Below are positions 1 through 8,168 of a stretch of DNA of 64,000 nt, piece after piece. This DNA is from Ignavibacteria bacterium (GTDB lineage: Bacteria; Bacteroidota; Ignavibacteria; Kapaibacteriales; Kapaibacteriaceae), in assembly GCA_016707005.1 (NCBI GenBank), contig JADJIQ010000001.1:370001-434000 (forward strand), read 5' to 3'. The notes under the pieces were generated by a model. That model worked only from the letters and a program-made list of their open reading frames with translations. It was not told the DNA's origin and made no database searches. How positions within the stretch are numbered: position 1 is the stretch's first letter; every line of letters begins with the position of its first letter. The translations under genes were made by a program, and so were the position numbers.

Positions 1-528
1 CATATGGTCGCCGGTAGCCGAGATACGTTGATACCGCTCTTCCGACATTGCACCGAGGATGTCGAGCATCGACAGGTAGACGGATTCTTGACGTGGTCCA
101 ACGGGTTCGATCGATCGTACGATTTCCCAGATACGACCAAAGTGATGGTGATGTGTTTTGAGTCGGTTATGTTCAAGGTCAACATTCCATTCCTGCGTGG
201 CCACATGTTCAGTGTAACGCAGGCAAGCCATCCGAAGTGAATCTGAAATGTCAGGGCTAAAGGTTCGAGCGGCTTGAGCAACATCAACCAGCATAGCCGC
301 TTCACGTACAGAAGACTCAGCCACCAGATCGCGTCGTGTTTGGCCATGGCTGACTAAAAGCCCCAAGATCACTGCATACAACACACCGAACGTTGCATAG
401 ACTGCAGCCGTCACTTCGTTGTGTGGTTGCAGCAAAGCCCCCTTCACTCTACGATGAATGAGGACGTGGATCAATGTTGTGATCGTTGCCGCCAGAAAGC
501 AGAGTGCTATGATGAGGATAAGGGTCAC
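1..528 (-). CDS. DUF4239 (bestrophin-like) membrane protein, C-terminus beyond window
   Basis: Open to the window edge: 176 codons are visible and the reading frame ends exactly at base 1. It starts with a GTG one base after the stop of the kinase/cyclase gene, so it is the last visible gene of the operon that begins at 7515. The first 20 or so residues form a membrane segment (LILIIALCFLAA), followed by a short basic loop (HRRVKG) and a second hydrophobic segment around residues 45-60 (TFGVLYAVILGLLVS). It then becomes soluble and rich in acidic residues. This N-terminal pattern, a helix followed by a G-x-LYAV-x-LG-like helix and an Ala/Glu-rich helix, is that of DUF4239 proteins, which are of unknown function. 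The assignment rests on pattern only. A GTG start is chosen because the frame has no ATG nearby. Confidence 0.6.
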   Translation of the reverse strand, partial: MTLILIIALCFLAATITTLIHVLIHRRVKGALLQPHNEVTAAVYATFGVLYAVILGLLVSHGQTRRDLVAESSVREAAMLVDVAQAARTFSPDISDSLRMACLRYTEHVATQEWNVDLEHNRLKTHHHHFGRIWEIVRSIEPVGPRQESVYLSMLDILGAMSEERYQRISATGDHM

Positions 529-529
529 G

Positions 530-3500
530 TCAGAACCTAACGTCGAAAATGTGAATAGGTTGGGAACGACCGCGGATGTGTTCTTCGCCCTCGTCAATAA
601 AGGAAATGTTGTCCAACGTTACGTTCCTGCGAACATCATCGCTGATCAAGATCCCGATCCCACGTTCCTTTGTTAGAGCTTCAAGACGAGCGGCCACATT
701 CACGGTATCGCCAATGGCCGTGGTATCCATCCGTCGGTCTGAACCAACGGTTCCAAGTACGATATCACCGGTATGGATGCCGATTCCGATCGCGAGAGGG
801 GGCATGCCCTCACCTTCAAGCTCTGTGTTTACCGCTTTCACTGCATGGGCTATATCAATGGCCGCTCTTACAGCATCGGCCGGTTCACGTGGGAACAGAC
901 CCATCACTGCATCACCGATAAATTTGTCAATGAATCCATGATTGTTACGGATCACCGGCACAACGCCGGCAAGGTATCGGTTGAGGAGTTTGAATACGTC
1001 TTCGGCCGTGGACCGTTCTGCAATGCTGGTGAAGCCGCGGATGTCTGCAAAGAGTACGGTCATTGTTGTACGAACAGCATCGCCGAGGATTACGTCTCGA
1101 ATGCTGTCCCGTCCCAGCGACTCAAGAAACTCCGTTGGTACGAAGCGAGCCGAGGCCGCCCGAAGCTTCTCTTGCACGTCGTAGAGTCGGGCATTCTCGA
1201 TCGAAACGGCGATCTGACTGCTGAGCAGCTGTAGTACACGCGTGCGCGATGGTGTGAACGCATGTGTTGTGTTCGTGTTCTCGAAGTATAGCAGACCTAT
1301 GAGCCTCCCTTGATGGGCGATTGGAAGTGCCATCACGGACCGTGGTCCATTGGCGACGATATAGGAATCGGTGGAAAGTTCATCGTCGATAGAAGCATCA
1401 TCGATCACGATCGTATTTCCAATTCGAAGTGCTTGAAGCACGAGCGGACGGCAAAGGAGATTCGTGTTCTCAGCCCGCTCCTTCTCCTTCAGCATGGTTG
1501 TGCCCTGCAGCGTTGTGCTGGCAACAACATGGAAGTGTGTGCCGTCCTGAAGCACCAGAACGGACCTGTCTGCGCCGGCATTCTCCATCACGATACGCAT
1601 CATGTCTTGGATGAGATCTTCGAACACAATGGTACCACTGATCGCACTGGAGGCCTTCAGGACTGTATCGATATCAATGGTTTCTTGTCGGAGCCCAACA
1701 CTACCGGCAAGGGTCGTCTGTGTAACGGTAGGACGGTCATACCGCGCTTCCCGCTGGGAACCTGCTGCAGGAAGGGTAAGCCGGTCTGCAAGGATAGGGG
1801 AGCCCCATGCCCTCCATGCAGCAGACGCACGCTGGCGGTAGAATTTGGAGGCATCACGCATCGCAGTGCGATCGATAGCATGCACACACCACTCTGCAGC
1901 GAGGGCCGACATCAAGAGGTCGCCAAGATCGTTAGCATGAGACACAGCTGCGCTGAACAATTCCAATGCCGCCTCTGCTCGACCCATAACGAGGTGTTGT
2001 GCTCCGAGTAGGATATTGAGTCGTGACTCAAAATTCTCGGCATTGTGCTTTCGCCATTTCTTAAAGAGCCCCACACCGCGCGCGAGTTGGCGTTGATGCA
2101 CTTTTGAAAGGGGCTTCTCATTCTTCAGGAGGTGTTGAGCATGTGCCAAGGCAGCATAGAACTCGCGGTCAACTTGAAGCGACTGTCCGCTGAGTGCATG
2201 TTTCCACGGATCGAACTGTGCACTTACACGAAGCGCTTTGTCGGTCTCCCACAGGAGCGTGGCTATCTGCAGATCTGTTACCAGCCACGAACACATTGCC
2301 GTTGCATCCTTACTATCTCGCATGTTCTGGAGCAGAGTCTGCTCATCGTCGATCAGCTCAGTGAGATCATCAACACGTGGCAGGTCAGGTGCAACTGCGG
2401 TGATCACCTTTTGAACAGCAGCTTCGAAATATCGCGCAGTCCATGGGAGCCCAGTTGTCCGCTGATATACACGGTGGAGTAACTGTACGGCCTCTGCATT
2501 GTATTCGGCTATCTCTAGCAGTGGATATCCGGCAAAGAGGCGTTGCTCCGATTGCACTCCCAAGCTCCACAACGTGCCATGTTGCTCACCTGTTTGAACA
2601 GAGATCTCGGCACCGCGTTGAAACTCAGCAATGCAATCCGCGATAGGTCGCGTCCACAAGAGTACATTGCCGGCACTGATATTGTGAGCTCGGATCCGCG
2701 CTCCGGCATCCATCGTTCGTGGTACGAGATCGATCGATAACTGCGCGAAAGTTGCAGCGCGTTTTGGCAAGGACATTCCGCCGAGAACCAGACCAAACAT
2801 CGCGTAGGCATCGATCGATACATCGCTGTGTCCATGGTGCATAACGAGGTAGGTACGCACTAAGACAATGGAGGACAGCAAGTCGATGCTGAAGTTGAAG
2901 CCTGGGGAGGTTAGAAGGAAGAGGATCTCGGAGGCAAGCTTGAGGCGTTCGTCATTGTTGAACGGACGCTGACCAAGGACTGTTGGAGTTCTGCCCCGAA
3001 CGGCACGCCATGTCTTTGCCAGCATTGTTACGATGTCGAGTTTCGATGGATCCGGCTTCACCTTGATCCCAAGTTCGGCAAGTGCTTCAATGCCTCCGCT
3101 GAGTGTTTCGTCAAAGCGTGCCTGAACCACGAGGATGGAGATATGCAGATACTTGATCTTGGCTCGCTCAAGCGGTGTTCGGGCGCGTGGCAATAATTCG
3201 GCGATGATGCTATCTGCCAAATGATATTCTCCAACCGCTCCAACGCAATCAGCAAGCTCAAGTGAGGCCTGCAGGAGTGCATCGCGGTGAGAGTTCCACA
3301 GAGATTCATGCTCAAGGCTTCGGCCCATGTCGATATGAAGCCGAGCCGTGCGTAGGACGCCTCCCGATCGGGCGCGATGTCCGGCACGGTAGAGTAACAG
3401 GCATGCCTGGTCACGTTCTTTGGAGTCTGTGAGGGCACCCAGCGCACTCTCAATGTGACTTGCAACGGTGAGGAGGTCTTCTTCCTCTACATCGCGTTCG

Positions 3501-5584
3501 CCGTTCAGATACGATCGGGCGATGGATGCATGAACCTGTTGCCTGTCTTCGTCGGACAGCGATTGGTGGGCGATCTGCTGGATACGATCGTGTACGAACT
3601 CAAAGACGTTCGTCATCGTGGCATCACCCCAGGTGATGAGTCCGGCAGCCATCGCCTTGTCTACGCTGGCAACGACCTCTGCAAGAGGAATGCCGGCCAC
3701 ATTCGAAACACGATCAACAGAGAATGACGTCCCGATGCATGCCGCAACAGCGATAAGTCGCATGGAAGCTGTATCGAGCTGTTCGAACCGCGAAGCGATG
3801 AGATCCTGAACATCGAACTGCATCGGCATCTTGCGGAGTCGTTCAATGTCCCACATCCACTGCCGACGTCCTCTGTCGTAGAGAACGATGCCTTCGTTGA
3901 CCATGTAGTTCATCAACTGCACGTTGAACAGAGGATTCCCGCCCGTGCGTTGATGCATTGCCTCTACCAGCGGAACCGCTTGTGCATGCTCTAACTGAAA
4001 TGTTTCGCAAACGAGCTCAGACATTGCCTCCGTGCCGAGCGGATGTACATCAACGATCTGGATCGGCAGAGGTGGCGGTGCGATCTGTTGCGTCCATAGT
4101 GAAAGGGGATGATCTGCAGCGAGTTTCTCTTCAGCTCGTATCGTGGCAACGATCAGAATGCGGGCATCAGGGATCTTATTGCCAAGCATGGCAAGGAGTT
4201 CAAATGTTGCCTGATCCGCCCATTGAAGATCATCAAGCAGTACGATCAGATCTCTGCCTTGTTCGGCTATGCAGGAGAGCATTGCGGCAAGGGCTGTATA
4301 GAGCCGCACCTGCATTTCCTGAGCTGTGGACGAGATCGCATCTTGTTCATCACGTATCAGAAAACGCATGTCAGGAACGGCCTTTACCACCACGGACATG
4401 TTATTTCCGATCGAGGCCCCAAGACGATCTCGCCAAACATCAACAACGTCCTGCGGTTCACGAAGGACCTGACGAACGAATGCCGACACTGCCTGGATGA
4501 CGCTCGACATTGGAAGACCCTGAGCGAACTGATCCTGCTTACCGGAAATCACCAAGGATCCCTCGGCTCTTGCCTCCCGCTCAAACGTGCGAAGGATCGT
4601 TGTCTTTCCACTGCCCGCCATGCCTCGCACGATCACGGCCTGCAAATTTCCCGAACGGGTTTGACCAAGCGCGGTTCGCATCGTTTGCAGCTCGCGCGTC
4701 CGTCCATGGAGCTTCTGCGATATCACGAATCGTTCGCTTCGATCATTTGCCTTCAATGTGACAACAACGCCCGTGGACAGCGACCGTTGGATCTGACTCA
4801 GATCATGTCGAACCCCATACGCTGATTGATATCGTTGTTCCGGATCTTTTTGAAGCAGGATCGATACAAGATCGGATAGCGAACGCGGACAATCACTTCG
4901 GCGTTCATGCAGGGGCAGCGGTGTTCGAGCGATCTGCGCATGGATCAATTCCAACGTGTCGTCGCTCGAGAATGGAGGCACACCCGCAACCATGTCATAG
5001 ATCACACAGCCCAAGGCATAAAGATCACTTCGCACATCGATCGGACGACGTACGCGCCCTGTCTGCTCAGGAGCCATATACGACAGCGTCCCCTCCATTG
5101 TCTCCGTAACGAGATAGGGGGCTGATGGCGATAACCGAACTGCAAGTCCAAGGTCTGCTATCGAGATCGAAGGTAGGTCATCTCCAACGATGATGTTCGT
5201 TGGGTTCAGATCACGGTGAATGATATGGTGGGCATGCAACGTCTCGAGAGATGAGGCAAGACCTTCAGCATACAGCAGGACGTCTGCGATCGAGATCTGT
5301 CCGGCCGTTATCACATCACGCAGATTCCTCGACCCGGCATCTTCCATCACAAGGTGCAGATGCGTGGTTGTCTGCAAGAGATCAAGCGTTCGGATCACGC
5401 CACGCATTGACAGCGTGGAGGTTAGCTCATATTGATGTCTGCACCGATAGACCGCCGTATCATCCCGTACGGATACACTCTTCACAACCACAGCACGTTG
5501 GTCGCGTTGGCGAATACCGCGCTGCACAAGCGCTTGAGGCGACTCGTGGATCTTGGCTGTGAATTCGAATCCGGATAGGGTCAT
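530..5584 (-). CDS. Ser/Thr kinase - AAA ATPase - TPR-like - GAF - class III nucleotide cyclase fusion
   Basis: A 1684-residue soluble signalling protein. Residues about 5-270 are a protein-kinase fold: HRDLNPTN catalytic loop (HRD at 123-125), DLG in place of DFG (144-146) and APE (171-173). The glycine-rich loop is weak. A STAND/AAA-type ATPase follows, with Walker A GMAGSGKT (321-328) and Walker B LIVLLDD (446-452). Residues about 700-1290 are helical and repeat-like, as in TPR-containing kinase/ATPase fusions. A GAF domain lies near 1345-1480. The C-terminus is a class III cyclase (about 1508-1684): metal-binding Asp1514 (FADIRGF) and Asp1558 (GDAVMGLF), Lys1554, and the Asn1629/Arg1633 pair in VNVAARLE. 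Thr1622 sits where class IIIb adenylate cyclases have Thr instead of Asp, so cAMP is the likelier product. This module order is known for kinases ending in a histidine kinase; here a cyclase takes that place. Its start is one base after the stop of the upstream membrane protein gene. Confidence 0.9.
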   Translation of the reverse strand: MTLSGFEFTAKIHESPQALVQRGIRQRDQRAVVVKSVSVRDDTAVYRCRHQYELTSTLSMRGVIRTLDLLQTTTHLHLVMEDAGSRNLRDVITAGQISIADVLLYAEGLASSLETLHAHHIIHRDLNPTNIIVGDDLPSISIADLGLAVRLSPSAPYLVTETMEGTLSYMAPEQTGRVRRPIDVRSDLYALGCVIYDMVAGVPPFSSDDTLELIHAQIARTPLPLHERRSDCPRSLSDLVSILLQKDPEQRYQSAYGVRHDLSQIQRSLSTGVVVTLKANDRSERFVISQKLHGRTRELQTMRTALGQTRSGNLQAVIVRGMAGSGKTTILRTFEREARAEGSLVISGKQDQFAQGLPMSSVIQAVSAFVRQVLREPQDVVDVWRDRLGASIGNNMSVVVKAVPDMRFLIRDEQDAISSTAQEMQVRLYTALAAMLSCIAEQGRDLIVLLDDLQWADQATFELLAMLGNKIPDARILIVATIRAEEKLAADHPLSLWTQQIAPPPLPIQIVDVHPLGTEAMSELVCETFQLEHAQAVPLVEAMHQRTGGNPLFNVQLMNYMVNEGIVLYDRGRRQWMWDIERLRKMPMQFDVQDLIASRFEQLDTASMRLIAVAACIGTSFSVDRVSNVAGIPLAEVVASVDKAMAAGLITWGDATMTNVFEFVHDRIQQIAHQSLSDEDRQQVHASIARSYLNGERDVEEEDLLTVASHIESALGALTDSKERDQACLLLYRAGHRARSGGVLRTARLHIDMGRSLEHESLWNSHRDALLQASLELADCVGAVGEYHLADSIIAELLPRARTPLERAKIKYLHISILVVQARFDETLSGGIEALAELGIKVKPDPSKLDIVTMLAKTWRAVRGRTPTVLGQRPFNNDERLKLASEILFLLTSPGFNFSIDLLSSIVLVRTYLVMHHGHSDVSIDAYAMFGLVLGGMSLPKRAATFAQLSIDLVPRTMDAGARIRAHNISAGNVLLWTRPIADCIAEFQRGAEISVQTGEQHGTLWSLGVQSEQRLFAGYPLLEIAEYNAEAVQLLHRVYQRTTGLPWTARYFEAAVQKVITAVAPDLPRVDDLTELIDDEQTLLQNMRDSKDATAMCSWLVTDLQIATLLWETDKALRVSAQFDPWKHALSGQSLQVDREFYAALAHAQHLLKNEKPLSKVHQRQLARGVGLFKKWRKHNAENFESRLNILLGAQHLVMGRAEAALELFSAAVSHANDLGDLLMSALAAEWCVHAIDRTAMRDASKFYRQRASAAWRAWGSPILADRLTLPAAGSQREARYDRPTVTQTTLAGSVGLRQETIDIDTVLKASSAISGTIVFEDLIQDMMRIVMENAGADRSVLVLQDGTHFHVVASTTLQGTTMLKEKERAENTNLLCRPLVLQALRIGNTIVIDDASIDDELSTDSYIVANGPRSVMALPIAHQGRLIGLLYFENTNTTHAFTPSRTRVLQLLSSQIAVSIENARLYDVQEKLRAASARFVPTEFLESLGRDSIRDVILGDAVRTTMTVLFADIRGFTSIAERSTAEDVFKLLNRYLAGVVPVIRNNHGFIDKFIGDAVMGLFPREPADAVRAAIDIAHAVKAVNTELEGEGMPPLAIGIGIHTGDIVLGTVGSDRRMDTTAIGDTVNVAARLEALTKERGIGILISDDVRRNVTLDNISFIDEGEEHIRGRSQPIHIFDVRF

Positions 5585-5585
5585 A

Positions 5586-6323
5586 TCACTTTACGGCTAA
5601 GCCATGGGCAGCTGCGAATTGCTTCGGTGATGGGGCTTTCCCGGTCATACGATCTCGCGTCATCACGATCGCATACCAGATGTCGAAGACGAAGATCACT
5701 ACACCAACAAAGAAGAGGTAGGAGTTGCCTTGGAAGTGGATTACCATAAAGGCCGTGTTCATCGCCGTGCCGATCATTTTCAACCACGCCGCATTGATCG
5801 AATACAGTACTTGACCGCTGCGGCCAAGCCTCATGTAATTCACGATGTACTGGATGGAGATCGCTGCGTTGAGCGTGTATGCTGTGTAGGCCCCGATCGG
5901 TGTTTCCATACCGGAAGCACAGAACGTATACATCCCGCCGAAGAAGATCAATGTTAGAATGATCACATACTTCTTGTAGTGATCCTTCAGCCATGGAGTC
6001 TGGGTGTCCACCTTGCCGAGTGTTAGGAGCTTGTACCAAATGAAGATGTCGAGGAGGAACCAGGCCTGGTAAGCCCCCTGAGCCAAATGACCCATGTCGG
6101 ATTTGAAGAACCAAGAGAAATTGGCTTCCCATGCAAAGTTGCCCGCAGCCACGAACGTAGGCATCTCTAAGGATTTGTACTTGCGAATGTCATGGATGAT
6201 GAATCCATAGACGATCACCCACATCCAACATCCACCGGCGAAGAGAATAGCTTCCAACCCCGAGTACTTCGACCAATTGAAGAACTCGTCCGTTTGCATC
6301 CACGCAATAATGCTATCAACCAC
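5586..6323 (-). CDS. Seven-helix membrane protein resembling Pyr4-family terpene cyclases
   Basis: 245 residues with about seven hydrophobic segments and few charges between them. No bacterial family name comes to mind, but several points match the fungal integral-membrane terpene cyclases of the Pyr4 family: length (about 240-250), helix number, Glu66 in an N-x-x-W-E motif (NFAWE), Asp214 in a D-x-x-Y motif (FDIWY) in the last helix, and a mid-protein MRLGRSGQ...KMIGTA stretch like the family's R-G-x-S-x-G-Q...GT signature. The two acidic residues in Pyr4 itself are Glu63 and Asp218 (from memory). Those enzymes protonate and cyclise epoxidised prenyl chains of meroterpenoids. The start overlaps the end of the oxygenase gene by 8 bases, and the kinase/cyclase gene starts 1 base after its stop, so it is in the same transcript. 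It could instead be an unrelated seven-helix protein; the function is inferred. Confidence 0.55.
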   Translation of the reverse strand: MVDSIIAWMQTDEFFNWSKYSGLEAILFAGGCWMWVIVYGFIIHDIRKYKSLEMPTFVAAGNFAWEANFSWFFKSDMGHLAQGAYQAWFLLDIFIWYKLLTLGKVDTQTPWLKDHYKKYVIILTLIFFGGMYTFCASGMETPIGAYTAYTLNAAISIQYIVNYMRLGRSGQVLYSINAAWLKMIGTAMNTAFMVIHFQGNSYLFFVGVVIFVFDIWYAIVMTRDRMTGKAPSPKQFAAAHGLAVK

Positions 6324-7515
6324 GTGCGTACTCCTCTAATTCGTTTTCGATCGTGATAACGGGTTTGCGACCATTTGCCCATCGCTCAATGGTAGTTTCA
6401 ATAAGCCCCATACCGAGCCGGCGGATCGTACTGCGACGTGTGAATGGCAGGGACAACAGAATCTTGTGGAGTGTCTTCAGCAAGTAGGCAACGAGTCTCT
6501 CGAACGTGTGTGCATCATTGCGGGCAAATGCTCCAGTCAAGACTACCTTCTGTGCACGGGGCTCCATGAGATCCTCCATCAGGAGGGATGATACATGAAG
6601 GAACTGCACATCAGTAAAGACATGGCGCTCAATGAAGTTCTGCAACGCATTTACAAGAGTGAGTCCCGACTTCAAAGGTGTAAGACCGAACTCTAACTCT
6701 GCGATATCGTCCCAGACGTCGGAAGGCCGAGTATGGATAGCTCGCAATACTTCTTCATTGATCCCGAGGTGATGACCGATCACGATCCAATGCAGGATGA
6801 AATCCCGTTCTTGTTGCTCCGAAACATCAACTCCCAAGGCCCGAGCGCCCCTGCACGACTGTTGAGAGAACGTGAGAAGTGTGCCGGCCATATCCATTTG
6901 ATTGATCGGCTGCCCCAGCTCGGCAAAATCCCACGGCTTGCTATGGGCAGCGTTGCGCTTGTCGATCATCACGCGGATACCGCAATGGAACATGCGGATC
7001 TTTTGGATCGTGCGAATGGCCACGAGGGAATTGGTCCAGTTCTCATGGATCATCACGTTGCGTACAAAGACCGCTGTTTCCATCACCCGTCGGACCATGG
7101 CATCATCCGCCCCTGGATGTCCGCGGACGGGTTCGCCTAGTTGACCGGTATAGACCAATACGTCTGACCCACGTCCGGCAGCATAACACTCCGGAAGTGA
7201 CTTACATAGGAGTGCAAGAATAAACTCGGTAGCATACTCTTGAAAGAGATCGCAAGACCGTTCCATTGCGCCGGGGAGGTCGGGGATCGAGGCGATCCAT
7301 TCCGGCAGGGAAGTGTCCTGTAACAACGTGACAACTGCTTCCGGCATGTCTGCCGAGGGCTCAGAGCCCGGAGTGTCCCAATCGTCGATCTTATGCAGGT
7401 ACGTCCAATGCGCTGATGAGGTCATAACCTCATTGGCTGCCGACATACCCTCTCTATCTGTGGTTTGACGCAGAACGCGCCATTCTTCCCTCGAAAACGC
7501 CTTCGGTTCCATCAA
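6316..7515 (-). CDS. MpaB/Lcp family (DUF2236) haem oxygenase-like protein
   Basis: 399 residues without a signal peptide. The central block matches the DUF2236 family, which includes latex-clearing protein (Lcp) and MpaB, the oxygenase that cleaves a farnesyl side chain in mycophenolic acid synthesis. Visible motifs are an R-x3-T pair (Arg143, Thr147) and KIRMFHCGIR, giving R174-x2-H177-x3-R181, the same spacing as the Arg, haem-ligand His and Arg of Lcp. PINQMDMAGTLLTFS (about 203-217) and the WIVIGHHLGI helix follow. It is therefore likely to bind b-type haem and oxidise a hydrophobic, possibly isoprenoid, substrate. It is the first gene of the operon and is preceded by a TAnnTTTG element. 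It diverges from the thioesterase at 7593. The reaction cannot be read from sequence. Confidence 0.75.
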   Translation of the reverse strand: MMEPKAFSREEWRVLRQTTDREGMSAANEVMTSSAHWTYLHKIDDWDTPGSEPSADMPEAVVTLLQDTSLPEWIASIPDLPGAMERSCDLFQEYATEFILALLCKSLPECYAAGRGSDVLVYTGQLGEPVRGHPGADDAMVRRVMETAVFVRNVMIHENWTNSLVAIRTIQKIRMFHCGIRVMIDKRNAAHSKPWDFAELGQPINQMDMAGTLLTFSQQSCRGARALGVDVSEQQERDFILHWIVIGHHLGINEEVLRAIHTRPSDVWDDIAELEFGLTPLKSGLTLVNALQNFIERHVFTDVQFLHVSSLLMEDLMEPRAQKVVLTGAFARNDAHTFERLVAYLLKTLHKILLSLPFTRRSTIRRLGMGLIETTIERWANGRKPVITIENELEEYARG

Positions 7516-7546
7516 TTGACCCCCAAGTCAGTTACCAACCCAACGA

Positions 7547-7554
7547 CAAATGTA
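7547..7554 (-). promoter_or_regulatory. Promoter -7 element (TACATTTG) of the oxygenase operon
   Basis: A perfect TAnnTTTG element on the minus strand, 31 bases before the ATG at 7515. No convincing -33 TTG is seen. Its position between divergent genes supports it. Confidence 0.5.
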
Positions 7555-7580
7555 GATAGTCAGTATGGATTACCGACCAT

Positions 7581-7588
7581 TATCTTCG
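7581..7588 (+). promoter_or_regulatory. Promoter -7 element (TATCTTCG) of the thioesterase, abutting the start
   Basis: One mismatch to TAnnTTTG. Only four bases (CCGT) separate it from the ATG at 7593, so the transcript would begin at or next to the start codon. The same arrangement is seen before dusB, yebC and the aspartate kinase. Confidence 0.45.
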
Positions 7589-7592
7589 CCGT

Positions 7593-8048
7593 ATGAACCC
7601 AACGACCTTTACCGTCCGCAACCCTGATTTTCGAAAGACCATCCTAGGCCATCTAGAACGTCAGGAATTCATGAAACATATCGGTTGCACCCTCACCTTG
7701 ATCGAACCCGGCCATGTTGAAGCTGAGATACTCCTTACTAAGGAGCACCAGCAGCAGATAGGCTTGGTTCACGGCGGGGTAACGGCAACCATCGCCGATG
7801 TTGCTGCTGGCTTCGCCGGTTTCACCCTCGTTGGTCCCGACGAACACACAGTGACCGCCGAGATCAAGATCTCCTACCTTCGAAAGGGAAGGGGCAATCG
7901 CCTCCGGGCCGTTGGGCGGGTGCTGAAGGCGGGATCGTCGTTCCATTTCTGCGAGGCAGATGTCTTCTGCGAGGATGAGAACGGAGTGGAGGTGCTGATC
8001 GCACGGGCAACAACGACGATGGCAGTCATACAAGTTACTAGGTACTAG
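7593..8048 (+). CDS. PaaI-like hotdog-fold thioesterase
   Basis: 151 residues forming a single hotdog domain. The HGGVTATIADVAAGFAG stretch (about 62-78) is the central helix and active-site signature of the PaaI/YigI acyl-CoA thioesterase family, and VTAEIKISYLRKGRG is the following strand pair. It probably hydrolyses a small acyl- or aryl-CoA in the cytoplasm; the substrate is unknown. It has no operon partner: the upstream gene diverges and a repeat tract follows. The last five codons (QVTRY) and the TAG stop lie in GTTACTAGGTACTAG, so the intergenic repeat reaches into the gene's 3' end. Confidence 0.85.
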   Translation: MNPTTFTVRNPDFRKTILGHLERQEFMKHIGCTLTLIEPGHVEAEILLTKEHQQQIGLVHGGVTATIADVAAGFAGFTLVGPDEHTVTAEIKISYLRKGRGNRLRAVGRVLKAGSSFHFCEADVFCEDENGVEVLIARATTTMAVIQVTRY

Positions 8049-8168
8049 TTACTCAGTTACGGAGGTACTCAGTTACTCCGTTGTCAATAACAGTGTTGAG
8101 CAAAAAGACTAAAGGCTGCGTTCGGTCGTACCTAGTAACTCGTAACTCGTAACCAGTAACTTGCAACT
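8030..8168. repeat. Inverted cluster of GTTAC / GTAAC units between thioesterase and porX
   Basis: The left half (about 8033-8084) contains repeated GTTACT/GGTACT units 7-10 bases apart. The right half (about 8128-8165) contains the reverse-complementary GTAACT units. The centre (about 8085-8127) is unrelated. The halves could pair as a long imperfect hairpin in the untranslated region just ahead of the porX ATG. Related clusters lie at 36737, 39085 and 61011. Confidence 0.8.

Noticed and set aside
3958..4825. Plus-strand frames of 180-238 codons inside the kinase/cyclase gene
   Set aside because: They are shadows of a gene whose motifs run unbroken over 1684 codons on the minus strand.
8030..8168. 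Insertion-sequence ends or MITE
   Set aside because: No transposase, no target-site duplication, and the symmetry comes from many short units rather than one terminal repeat.
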